Positions 35,129 through 44,156 of a stretch of DNA of 64,000 bases are shown piece after piece. Source of the DNA: Psychrobacter sp. I-STPA10 (GTDB lineage: Bacteria; Pseudomonadota; Gammaproteobacteria; Pseudomonadales; Moraxellaceae); the NCBI RefSeq assembly GCF_021012795.1, contig NZ_VFYU01000026.1, forward strand, positions 84,212-148,211, given 5' to 3'. Below the pieces are notes generated by a model. That model saw only the letters and a program-made list of their open reading frames with translations, was not told where the DNA came from and made no database searches. The position numbers and the translations under genes are program-made. Position 1 is the first letter of the stretch, and every line of letters starts with the position of its first letter.

Positions 35129-38100
35129 ATGATAGATGATCAAACGCCTGCGGTAAAAATTGGGCTTAAAGGTCGCTATTTAATAGAAGCGTCTGCGGGT
35201 ACTGGCAAAACATGGACGCTGACAGGTATTGTGCTGCGTTTATTAATTGAAGCGGGTCGTCCTAGTGAACACATCATTGCCACCACTTTTACACGTGCAG
35301 CGGCAGCAGAGATGCGTGAGCGCATTCGTGCGCGATTATTAGATTTTTATCAATTGGCACAGTGGGTTAACTTACTGCGAAGTCGAGCTGAAAATTTAGC
35401 TTATTTATACTCTGCTGGTGTTGAGCAGATAACAAATGAGGGGGAGCAAGATCAAGACAGTGATGATGACTGTCTGACTCATCGTAAACAGTGGTTATTG
35501 GCACAAGCAAAACTTGCTGGTATGGCAGAATCTTTGGAAGATCCTGTAAATTGGCATCTGATATGGCTTTTATTAGATGATGAAGGTCATCAGCCCTTGC
35601 AGGTGGCGATTAAGCGCACAGCAACAGCATTGACCACGCTTGATAAAATGTTTGTCGGTACACTCGATAGCTTGGCGCAAAAATGGTTGATTGAATACAG
35701 CAGTGAGACAGGTTTTCAAAAGGGCATGCAAATTAGTGAAGATGAGTCAGATATTATCGACACCATTATTCACGATGAACTGCGCGCATTTCAAAGCGAA
35801 CAATATCATAATTATCCAATAATTTATCAGATGCTACAGGCAAATCAGCATTTGACTGGTATCAGTGATCATCGTCATGCGGTCAATCGTGCCCTCAGCT
35901 TTTTGCAAGCACCCATTGATCTTATATGTGATCCTATAAGTGATAAGGCTGATGTTAAAGGTACTAACAGCATTGATACCATTGCTGCCATTGATAGCAA
36001 GGCAGCAGATAAACCACAACCTGTGGCTGATTTGCTGCACAATATGAATATACTAACTATGGCAGATGGTCAGAGTTTGACTGAGCAAAAAATCAGTGAT
36101 TTTGCCGTCAATTTTGATTTTGCTGCCTATGAACAACTGATTGCTCGCATCATCGATAACCATCATCAAGCCGATGATTATTTAACAGAAAAAGGGATTT
36201 ATCATGAGACGACCAAGTCAAGATCACAATTAAAGAATAATAGTTTTGCATGGGTGACCATTATTGAGATGCTGCAACAGCAAGGCATCTATGCTTATAA
36301 CAGTATTATGGCAGATAATTATGCTAGCAAGTTATGTGAAGCACTTCAAAAGACTGATAATATTGGCAGTCAGTTTTATGCACCGCATAAAGATAAAAAT
36401 ATTGATTTTAATCAGTTGCCTGTCATTATTGATATCAAGCAGTATTTAGCGTTATCTAAAGAGCTTGAGCACAAATTAGATATGCTTATTTACAAACTCA
36501 ATCGGCATATTGCCTTAACCGTGCGTCGTAAACTGCCTGCAATTTTAGAAGCACGTCATGAAACGACTTTTTCGCTACAGATGGCTCGACTAAATGAGGC
36601 GTTATCAGGGGTACAAGGTAGACAGTTGGCGCAATATATTCGCCATCATTATCCTGTGGCATTGGTTGATGAATCACAAGATATCAATGGTGAACAAGCC
36701 GCCATGATTGAGGCGATTTATCTTAGTCATAGTAATAAGACGAATAACGATAATAATGATAAAAATAAGGGATTTGTACTATTGGTTGGTGACCCTAAGC
36801 AAGCCATTTACGGATTTCGAGGGGGTGATGTTGCTAACTATAACGTGCTTAAACAGCGTTTTAATAATGAACAAATCATGACATTAGATGTTAATCGTCG
36901 CTCAAACGCACGTTTGATTGAGGCACTTAACCATTGGTTTGACTGTGCTGATGCTGATGGCGCAGATACAGATAATAGTGAGGATAGTCAGAATAGTCAG
37001 AAGAATGGTGACAGTGATGACAGTGAGGCAACCTGCCTACTGGCTGAACTGGGTGATAAAATTTATTATCGCCATATCACGGCACATCGGCAGCTATCCT
37101 CTTTGTCATGGCAGCAACCGCTCAATAATGAATGTTCTGATAAGCTAGAAAATAAGGCACAACATTCGTCACAGTCGCCACAAAATGGTGATAGCACAAA
37201 TACAAATATATTTAGCAAAACCGCTGTCACTGTACTACAAGTTAGCTATCCTAGTGATAAGAAAAATTCTGATGCCCATGATATTTATAAGGTATTGGCA
37301 CAGCATATTGCCCATACGCTACAGTCCTCTCATACCATTGATGGTAGGCGCATTACTGCCAATGATATTGCGGTATTAGGCGCAAAAAAACACCAACTCA
37401 AACAAGCAGAGTCTGAGCTGAGGCGACTCGATATTGCCACCAATAAAATTGCTGAAGTGAGTATTTTTGCCACAGCCATGGCAATTGATTTGGTCGCCAT
37501 ATTAGAGGCAATGATGATGCCATACCGTACGGCTGTGTTAAATCGAGCCTTGATGAGTCGTTTTTTTGGTTTAACAATGGTTGAGCTAAATGCCATGACG
37601 GCTGGTGAGCAAGGCGCTGAACAGGCTTATAATCTTTATCAGCAGCACTTTCGCAATCTAGGACGCAGTTGGCAGCGTTATGGTATTTTATCGGCTTTGC
37701 AGCAGTTATTGAGCCAACAAACACTCAATAGCCAATTACAGCAACTTGCAAAATCAACACATCTTCCTGAACATGTTAGCCATGCCAGTGTTTGGGAGTA
37801 TTTGTCGAGTCAGATTGATGGTGAGCGGTTGTTGGTTGATTTGCGTCAATTATTAGACATTTTGGCACAGCAAGTTATGGGCATGCGAGAGTATCAGATT
37901 ATTGACTGGCTTAAGCAGCAGCTTGGCAATTTGCCGCTACAAGAATGGGCAGTACAGCAACCCATCGGCAGTCAAAATGGGGTGCAGATGATGACCATTC
38001 ATAAATCTAAAGGGCTGGAGTTTCCCATTGTTTATGTACTTGGTATGGACGACAGTGCAAAAGGTGCGCGTGGCAAATATCCGCTATATCTTTATGATAA

Positions 38101-39715
38101 TGGTGAATCTGACCCATCATTATGGCAGCGTCGCCTATCTCCTGTGGCACAGCAGGTAGGTACAACAACAGTAACCGCACCCATGGATTATGCTGCCATA
38201 GAGCAGGATAATAACTTAGGTGAGTTTAAGCGGTTGGGCTATGTGGCATTTACTCGTGCCAGTGAGCAGTTGTATATCTTGGTGGCTGATGATAAAGAGA
38301 CAGGCACTAATCAAAAACTTTCTATCGAACAAGTCCATGCTGCAAAATATAAATTTACACCAATGAAGCATTGGCTACACAGCCATGAGCGTTATACCAT
38401 ACCTGACAGGCTGCATACTCAAGTGGCAGCAATTAGTGGTGAAACCATTATTAATTATACCCAATTATCACCACCTGTTGCCACGGAGTCATTAAATTTA
38501 GAGTCACAACCAACACTTAGTACGACTGACACAAGTTTGGTCACATCAGAGCATGTGATTGATTATCAACCTGTATATGACATGATGCAAAAAAAGAGCT
38601 TTCAAGGGTGGAGTAAAACCAGCTTTACAGCACTGGCACGTAGCCTATCTGAGCAGCGGCAAGATTTGGCAATTAATGACAGTGGTTTTGCTGAAAAAGG
38701 GGGCATGGACGACATGTTGCTGGGGCAGGCAGGTGCGTTTGATTTTATACAGCAGGCTCAATTTACTCAAGCGCAGCAGTATTTTACCTTATATCCTGAG
38801 CAACACATTCGTTTTACTTTTGTTAAGGGAGCAAATGCAGGTAGTTTTTTGCATCATATTTTTGAACACATTGATTTTTCTGCTAGCTATCAACCGAATT
38901 TGCCCACCTCTACAGACAGGATACCAAAACAGTGGTCACAAGTGATTGATAAGGCGTTGATGCTGTATCATCTGCCTAATGAATATGCCAGCCCAAGCCG
39001 CAAAAAAGCAACAACGGATACAACCTCAGCAACCTTAACTCCAACCCCAATCCCTCAAGAAACGGACGTCACTTTAGCTCATGAACAGTTATGCTGCTGG
39101 ATTAATGATGTATTACATGCCCCATTATTAGCATCAGGTAAAGCATTGGCACAAATTGAGGATAATAAACGACTGGCAGAGATGGGTTTTAATATGAGCC
39201 TCAAGCCTGACTTTGAACCTGAGCAGCTCAATACTATTTTTAGACAGTATTTGCCGAATGAGCTTGATAAACACATTCATTTACGCGCTCATGAAGAACA
39301 AGGACAGCATTATTTATATCGGTTTTTACGTGGTGAGATAGACTTGGTCTATGAGCAGGCAGGCAAATATTATATTGTTGATTATAAGTCCAATCATTTA
39401 GGAAATAGCCTAAGCAATTATAATCAAACCAATCTTACAAATACCATGCAACATGCAGGCTATTGGTTACAAGCCGCCATTTACCAGTTGGCATTACACC
39501 GCTACTTAAAAATGCGTCTTAAAGACTATACAGGAAATGAAGAGAAGTATTTAGGTGGGGTAGAGTATTTATTTTTACGTGGTGCAACCGATGTACCCGC
39601 TGAAATTACTGAGCATGAGCCACAGCTTGCCAGTCTTGGGCGCATTGTTTGGCTCATACCCATTGAATTAATTTATGCATTAGATGATGTGTTTGGCTAT
39701 GCTGGTAGTGCTTAG
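35129..39715 (+). CDS. recB: Exodeoxyribonuclease V beta subunit RecB
   Basis: About 1528 residues (Escherichia coli 1180). The superfamily 1 helicase domain shows Walker A IEASAGTGKTWTL, the DExx box ALVDESQDINGEQ, then LLVGDPKQAIYGFRGGD and a late motif YVAFTRASEQLY. The C-terminal nuclease domain has GEIDLVYEQAGKYYIVDYKS, with the catalytic Asp and Lys of the RecB family. The enzyme unwinds and cuts DNA at double-strand breaks and loads RecA. ATG at 35129 is favoured over 35114, since GGAGAG at 35116-35121 would be its ribosome site; the difference is five residues. Polar inserts (Asn/Asp/Ser-rich) at about 270-320 and 600-720 explain the length. Confidence 0.95.
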   Translation: MIDDQTPAVKIGLKGRYLIEASAGTGKTWTLTGIVLRLLIEAGRPSEHIIATTFTRAAAAEMRERIRARLLDFYQLAQWVNLLRSRAENLAYLYSAGVEQITNEGEQDQDSDDDCLTHRKQWLLAQAKLAGMAESLEDPVNWHLIWLLLDDEGHQPLQVAIKRTATALTTLDKMFVGTLDSLAQKWLIEYSSETGFQKGMQISEDESDIIDTIIHDELRAFQSEQYHNYPIIYQMLQANQHLTGISDHRHAVNRALSFLQAPIDLICDPISDKADVKGTNSIDTIAAIDSKAADKPQPVADLLHNMNILTMADGQSLTEQKISDFAVNFDFAAYEQLIARIIDNHHQADDYLTEKGIYHETTKSRSQLKNNSFAWVTIIEMLQQQGIYAYNSIMADNYASKLCEALQKTDNIGSQFYAPHKDKNIDFNQLPVIIDIKQYLALSKELEHKLDMLIYKLNRHIALTVRRKLPAILEARHETTFSLQMARLNEALSGVQGRQLAQYIRHHYPVALVDESQDINGEQAAMIEAIYLSHSNKTNNDNNDKNKGFVLLVGDPKQAIYGFRGGDVANYNVLKQRFNNEQIMTLDVNRRSNARLIEALNHWFDCADADGADTDNSEDSQNSQKNGDSDDSEATCLLAELGDKIYYRHITAHRQLSSLSWQQPLNNECSDKLENKAQHSSQSPQNGDSTNTNIFSKTAVTVLQVSYPSDKKNSDAHDIYKVLAQHIAHTLQSSHTIDGRRITANDIAVLGAKKHQLKQAESELRRLDIATNKIAEVSIFATAMAIDLVAILEAMMMPYRTAVLNRALMSRFFGLTMVELNAMTAGEQGAEQAYNLYQQHFRNLGRSWQRYGILSALQQLLSQQTLNSQLQQLAKSTHLPEHVSHASVWEYLSSQIDGERLLVDLRQLLDILAQQVMGMREYQIIDWLKQQLGNLPLQEWAVQQPIGSQNGVQMMTIHKSKGLEFPIVYVLGMDDSAKGARGKYPLYLYDNGESDPSLWQRRLSPVAQQVGTTTVTAPMDYAAIEQDNNLGEFKRLGYVAFTRASEQLYILVADDKETGTNQKLSIEQVHAAKYKFTPMKHWLHSHERYTIPDRLHTQVAAISGETIINYTQLSPPVATESLNLESQPTLSTTDTSLVTSEHVIDYQPVYDMMQKKSFQGWSKTSFTALARSLSEQRQDLAINDSGFAEKGGMDDMLLGQAGAFDFIQQAQFTQAQQYFTLYPEQHIRFTFVKGANAGSFLHHIFEHIDFSASYQPNLPTSTDRIPKQWSQVIDKALMLYHLPNEYASPSRKKATTDTTSATLTPTPIPQETDVTLAHEQLCCWINDVLHAPLLASGKALAQIEDNKRLAEMGFNMSLKPDFEPEQLNTIFRQYLPNELDKHIHLRAHEEQGQHYLYRFLRGEIDLVYEQAGKYYIVDYKSNHLGNSLSNYNQTNLTNTMQHAGYWLQAAIYQLALHRYLKMRLKDYTGNEEKYLGGVEYLFLRGATDVPAEITEHEPQLASLGRIVWLIPIELIYALDDVFGYAGSA

Positions 39716-39775
39716 CTTGGTATCTATCTGCTATCCAAATTTAGTCTTCTTTATTATAATTATGGAAATATAGAC

Positions 39776-42424
39776 ATGATGTCATCAGCTTTATCTGTCA
39801 ATCTCTCTACAAATGCTACAAAAGCAGTGTCAAGCACTCAGCTTAATAATAGCTTGGCGAGCATTAGTCGTAGTATTTATATGGCACATTATATTTTATT
39901 ACGGCAAAGGCAAACCCAAAACGCTTACTTAAGGACGCAGCAAGTAAGCCAAAGTCAGCCGTTATCCGAGCCACAGCCTACATACCCTGAGTATACTGAA
40001 CATGCTGCATATCAGACAGTAGTCAATGCAGCGGATACCTTGTTTGGTGTTTTGCTCATTGCACTCAATGACCAGCTAGCGGCAGGGCATACCGTATTGA
40101 TTCTAGAAAATGACGCCCATCATACCAATGCCCTAGCATTAACCACTTTTATACAGCAAATAGAAGCACATTTTGGCTGGCAACATTGGCAAACAACATT
40201 GATTATGCCGGTACTGACATATTTACAACAGCTTGTCATCAGTCGGCAGCCGATACAAGCGCAAGAGCGTACAGTACAAGATACGCCTATGATGAACGTT
40301 TTGGCTTTACTTAGTGAGCCTGCCAAGTTGGGTAAAATAACCAATATGACTGACAAGCAGCAGCAGAAATGGCGGGGCGTTATTACTAACAAATCAAGTC
40401 ATATCGTTGATAATCCATTATGGCAGCAACTATTAAGTGGTAGTTATGTAAGTATCAGTGAAAAAGCACAAATGCAGCAAATTTATGATTTATATCAACA
40501 TTATAAATATTTTTGTCAGCAGTTTAATGCTTTGCATATTGGTGTTGAAAATAGCCTAAGTAAACTTATTCAATATCTATCACAACACCCATCAGACCAA
40601 AAACAAACAACCTCAAATCGACTAAACTGGCTATACTTTTATCACAACCAACACCATAAAAATCACAATCTCAACAACATCAATACACCATTTATAGTCA
40701 CACAAATAACGACTAAACCAAGTACTGAAGCAAATATTAAAACAAACAATCCTTGTATTTTATGGTTACATCGCACATGGACAGCAGAATACCTATTAGC
40801 CCATCATATACAGCGTATTTGTACCCAATCACTACCACACTTAAATATAGATATCCAGTCATTACAAGGTGTCTTACAAGAAAAACAAATTGCTGCCATT
40901 AAACTGGCATCAAATTCTGCTTTTAGTATCATTACAGGTGGTCCTGGTACAGGTAAGACATACACAGTGGCGCAAATTGTTTTAGCATTATTTAAACCCT
41001 TATCCACCTCTACAAATAAAGAAGAGATACAACCGCTAAAAAATAATGATAATAAGCAGGGTAGTGAGCTACCAAGTCTGGCGCTGGCAGCGCCAACAGG
41101 TAAAGCGGCACAAAGAATGCAAGAATCGTTGCAAAATGCGCTTAGTGACAATGCAGAGAATGCAGAGTTGGCTTTGGTATTAGAAAATGCACAAACCATA
41201 CACCGTCTGTTAGGTATTGGTATTGATGGTGTGCCTCGATATCATCAAGATAATCCATTGCCGTATGATGTGGTGGTAATAGATGAAGCATCAATGCTTG
41301 GAGTCGAGCTTGCCAATCATCTGGTCGCAGCCATCAAACCGCACGCTCGTTTAATCTTGTTGGGTGATGCCAATCAACTGGCGGCTGTTGATGCAGGCGC
41401 GGTATTATCAGATTTGTGTCAAATTTCTTATCTTACGCCATATCATATTGCCTTAACACAGAGTCGCCGTTTTGATACACATTCTGGTATTGGACAACTT
41501 GCATCAATTATTAATCAAGCTCAAAATAGCAATAAATTTCAAAAAGTACAAAACATCATCGCAAATGCCAATGAGCTAAATTTTTACCCAATCAATATTA
41601 ATAATGTAGAGAACATAGAGGGTATAGATAGTGATGCACAAGCAAAACAATCAGATTATCTAATAAAAAATAGCCTAAGCATTCAAAAATCACTAAAAAA
41701 ACTAGAAAACAACTTTCAAAATTACTTCAAAATTACCCATCAAATTATTAACAAAGAAAACACATCGCAAAATACAGACCAAATTAAAAATAACGACATT
41801 GCTAATAAACAAAATTTACAACAGATTTTTGCTAAATTTAATCAATTTCGAATACTCTGTGCAGGTCACAACGGACAACTTGGTGACCTTAACATCAATC
41901 AAATATTAACCACAGCTCATCGACAATATTTAGAACTACCCTTATCAGACAGTCCTTGGTATCACGGTAGACCCATCATGCTATTAGCTAATGATTATGA
42001 ACTGGGATTATTTAATGGTGATATAGGCATTTGTTTGTATGAAAATAGCATAGAAATAAATGAAGATTTTAATCATCAAGATAAGCAACAAAAAAGAGGA
42101 AAAGGAAGAGGGCAGCTCAAAGTTTGGTTTGAGACAAGGGTATTACCAGTAGCAATTAATAGATTGAGTGAAGAAGCCATTACCACTGCCTACGCCATGA
42201 CTATCCACAAATCTCAAGGCTCAGAGTTTGATAAAGTAGCAGTTGCTATTGATATTGCACATCAGCGTTTATTGAGTCAAGAGCTAATTTATACTGCCAT
42301 TACTCGTGCCAAAAAACAGGTGGATATTTATAGTACACCTGCTTTATTTAGGCAGGCAGTGACACAAAAGACGCAACGCCAAACAGGACTGGCGTTGCAT
42401 TTTGCAAAAGAAAAATCATTGTAA
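39776..42424 (+). CDS. recD: Exodeoxyribonuclease V alpha subunit RecD
   Basis: An 882-residue RecD (Escherichia coli 608), the fast 5'-3' helicase of RecBCD. Walker A is SIITGGPGTGKTYTV, Walker B VVVIDEASMLGVELA, followed by LILLGDANQLAAVDAGAVL and the late motif AYAMTIHKSQGSEFDKV, ending in YTAITRAKKQ. Long Asn/Gln/Lys-rich inserts lie before the helicase core (about 260-330) and in domain 2 (about 570-690), where the base composition is clearly more AT-rich. It starts 60 bp after recB. The convergent hpt gene begins 32 bp beyond the stop. Confidence 0.94.
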   Translation: MMSSALSVNLSTNATKAVSSTQLNNSLASISRSIYMAHYILLRQRQTQNAYLRTQQVSQSQPLSEPQPTYPEYTEHAAYQTVVNAADTLFGVLLIALNDQLAAGHTVLILENDAHHTNALALTTFIQQIEAHFGWQHWQTTLIMPVLTYLQQLVISRQPIQAQERTVQDTPMMNVLALLSEPAKLGKITNMTDKQQQKWRGVITNKSSHIVDNPLWQQLLSGSYVSISEKAQMQQIYDLYQHYKYFCQQFNALHIGVENSLSKLIQYLSQHPSDQKQTTSNRLNWLYFYHNQHHKNHNLNNINTPFIVTQITTKPSTEANIKTNNPCILWLHRTWTAEYLLAHHIQRICTQSLPHLNIDIQSLQGVLQEKQIAAIKLASNSAFSIITGGPGTGKTYTVAQIVLALFKPLSTSTNKEEIQPLKNNDNKQGSELPSLALAAPTGKAAQRMQESLQNALSDNAENAELALVLENAQTIHRLLGIGIDGVPRYHQDNPLPYDVVVIDEASMLGVELANHLVAAIKPHARLILLGDANQLAAVDAGAVLSDLCQISYLTPYHIALTQSRRFDTHSGIGQLASIINQAQNSNKFQKVQNIIANANELNFYPININNVENIEGIDSDAQAKQSDYLIKNSLSIQKSLKKLENNFQNYFKITHQIINKENTSQNTDQIKNNDIANKQNLQQIFAKFNQFRILCAGHNGQLGDLNINQILTTAHRQYLELPLSDSPWYHGRPIMLLANDYELGLFNGDIGICLYENSIEINEDFNHQDKQQKRGKGRGQLKVWFETRVLPVAINRLSEEAITTAYAMTIHKSQGSEFDKVAVAIDIAHQRLLSQELIYTAITRAKKQVDIYSTPALFRQAVTQKTQRQTGLALHFAKEKSL

Positions 42425-42456
42425 AATACGCATTTTTAAACGCATTAATATTAATA

Positions 42457-43014
42457 TTAATCTTCTTTAATCGCATAAATACCAGGCATGTGACGCAAGT
42501 AACCATGAAAATCCATGCCACAGCCATACACATAACGGTCAGCGACTTCTAGACCCACAAAATCGACATTAAAATCGGTTACTTTACGTTCATGAATTTT
42601 GTTTAATAGTACGCAGCATTTTAGGGAAGCAGGATTTTCTTTTTTTAGTTCTTCTACAACTGCTTTTAGGGTAATGCCTTCATCAAAAATGTCATCAATG
42701 AGTAATACATGTTCACCTTCAATATTGACATCAGGCTTAAATTTCCAGCACAACTCATTAGTACCCTCATTATCACGATAACGAGTGGCATGAACATAGC
42801 TCATACGATGATAAAACGTTAAATGAGTCAATAATTGACCTGCAGGAATTAATCCACCATTCATTACCACCATAACAATGGCATTCATGCCTGCATAATG
42901 CAAATTAATCTGAGCTGCCAAGCGTTCATAAGCTGCTGCTACTTCAAGGCTACTCACCAAACATTCAGAGTTGCGCAGGGTTTTTTCTATTTCTTGATTG
43001 CTAAGTTGAGTCAT
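42457..43014 (-). CDS. hpt: Hypoxanthine-guanine phosphoribosyltransferase
   Basis: A 185-residue purine salvage enzyme that joins hypoxanthine or guanine to PRPP. The PRPP-binding motif is VLLIDDIFDEGITLK, with the expected acidic pair, and VMVVMNGGLIPAGQL is the upstream loop; the base-binding end has VGLEVADRYVYGCGMD. Length is normal. It faces recD convergently and stands alone on the minus strand. It is not related to the Hpt phosphotransfer domain at 15580. Confidence 0.92.
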   Translation of the reverse strand: MTQLSNQEIEKTLRNSECLVSSLEVAAAYERLAAQINLHYAGMNAIVMVVMNGGLIPAGQLLTHLTFYHRMSYVHATRYRDNEGTNELCWKFKPDVNIEGEHVLLIDDIFDEGITLKAVVEELKKENPASLKCCVLLNKIHERKVTDFNVDFVGLEVADRYVYGCGMDFHGYLRHMPGIYAIKED

Positions 43015-43169
43015 GTGTTATACCAAAGAAAAATTGAGCCATCTATTGTAACAAGATTTATGTTAGCTATGTTACTTCTGCTTAATTTTTTATACAACTG
43101 TGAACTGTGATATTAGTAATATCGGCAGTAGTGATTAATCGTACGATAGTATCAGCAAATAAAAAAACA

Positions 43170-43910
43170 CTATTCGTCCAACGAGTCATCTAAGTGAACA
43201 ATAAACGGACGATAAAAACTCACCAGCCTTTGTAAGGCTTCTGGTGGTAGTTGTGGTAACAACTTATTGATAGCGATACCAAGACCAGCATTAATACCAG
43301 AGCGTGCCACGGGAATGACATTGCGTTTAAATATCCCTAATGGCAGGGTTTTGGTAAAGCGATTGATAAAATGAGTCAACAGGGCATCATTCATGGTTTC
43401 CAGTGCATTTTTAAATTGCTTACTCTCTGCTTGTTGCTGTTGCTCAGTTTTATTATGAGATGGTTCGGATTTTGACTGCTTGTTATCAGTACAATCAGCT
43501 CCAATAGCATCAAAGCCAGTAAGTATTTGCTGTGCTGTGTTATCTTCTAGCTTAAAGCCAATACGACGGTTGCCTTGGGTATCAATAAACATGGATTCAT
43601 CTTTTAAAAAATAATAACTTGCCATGACTGCTTGATTATCATCTTTACCCAATAGCACCTTAAGCAAAGATTCTGTCGCACTCTCAACACTACCCACTAT
43701 CTTTTGCATGGTTTCTTTACGCTCAGGGTTGGGTATCACACTAATGAGATTGACCAATAAATTATCAATAAGTTCTCTGGCGATTTGTTGCGTTAAGGCA
43801 TTGCGATAAGGATAATAGTCCGTCTTTATCTCACCGTGAATGATATTATCCGCTTCATCAATCATAGTATTTAGTTGCTCGGAAGGTATAAACCCAAAAT
43901 AATAAGCCAT
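43170..43910 (-). CDS. Hypothetical protein
   Basis: A 246-residue protein I do not recognise. It is mostly helical by composition, with a Gln/Lys/Ser-rich linker in the middle (about 140-165) between two segments: an N-terminal half with LIDNLLVNLISVIPNPERKETM and MASYYFLKDESMFID, and a C-terminal half with RSGINAGLGIAINKLLPQLP. There is no signal peptide, metal motif or clear membrane span. It lies between hpt and the divergently read lipoprotein pair. Confidence 0.6.
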   Translation of the reverse strand: MAYYFGFIPSEQLNTMIDEADNIIHGEIKTDYYPYRNALTQQIARELIDNLLVNLISVIPNPERKETMQKIVGSVESATESLLKVLLGKDDNQAVMASYYFLKDESMFIDTQGNRRIGFKLEDNTAQQILTGFDAIGADCTDNKQSKSEPSHNKTEQQQQAESKQFKNALETMNDALLTHFINRFTKTLPLGIFKRNVIPVARSGINAGLGIAINKLLPQLPPEALQRLVSFYRPFIVHLDDSLDE

Positions 43911-44156
43911 ATTTTTCCTTAGTCATTATCAGCTTGTTTAAAAAAAATCAAATTTAAAGAGGGTAGCAGGTATGTATTTTGATAAAGATAAGTTGCAACA
44001 AGTTTATGAAATGTTTGGTATTATATGGGTAGTTTTATAATAAGCTTGTGACATAATTATATCTCAATGTTATATCTCAATGAGATTAAATGTATATATA
44101 GCAACAAAACGTCCAGTCCATATCAGTTGTTTATCTGTTTATCATCGGTGCCTAGA

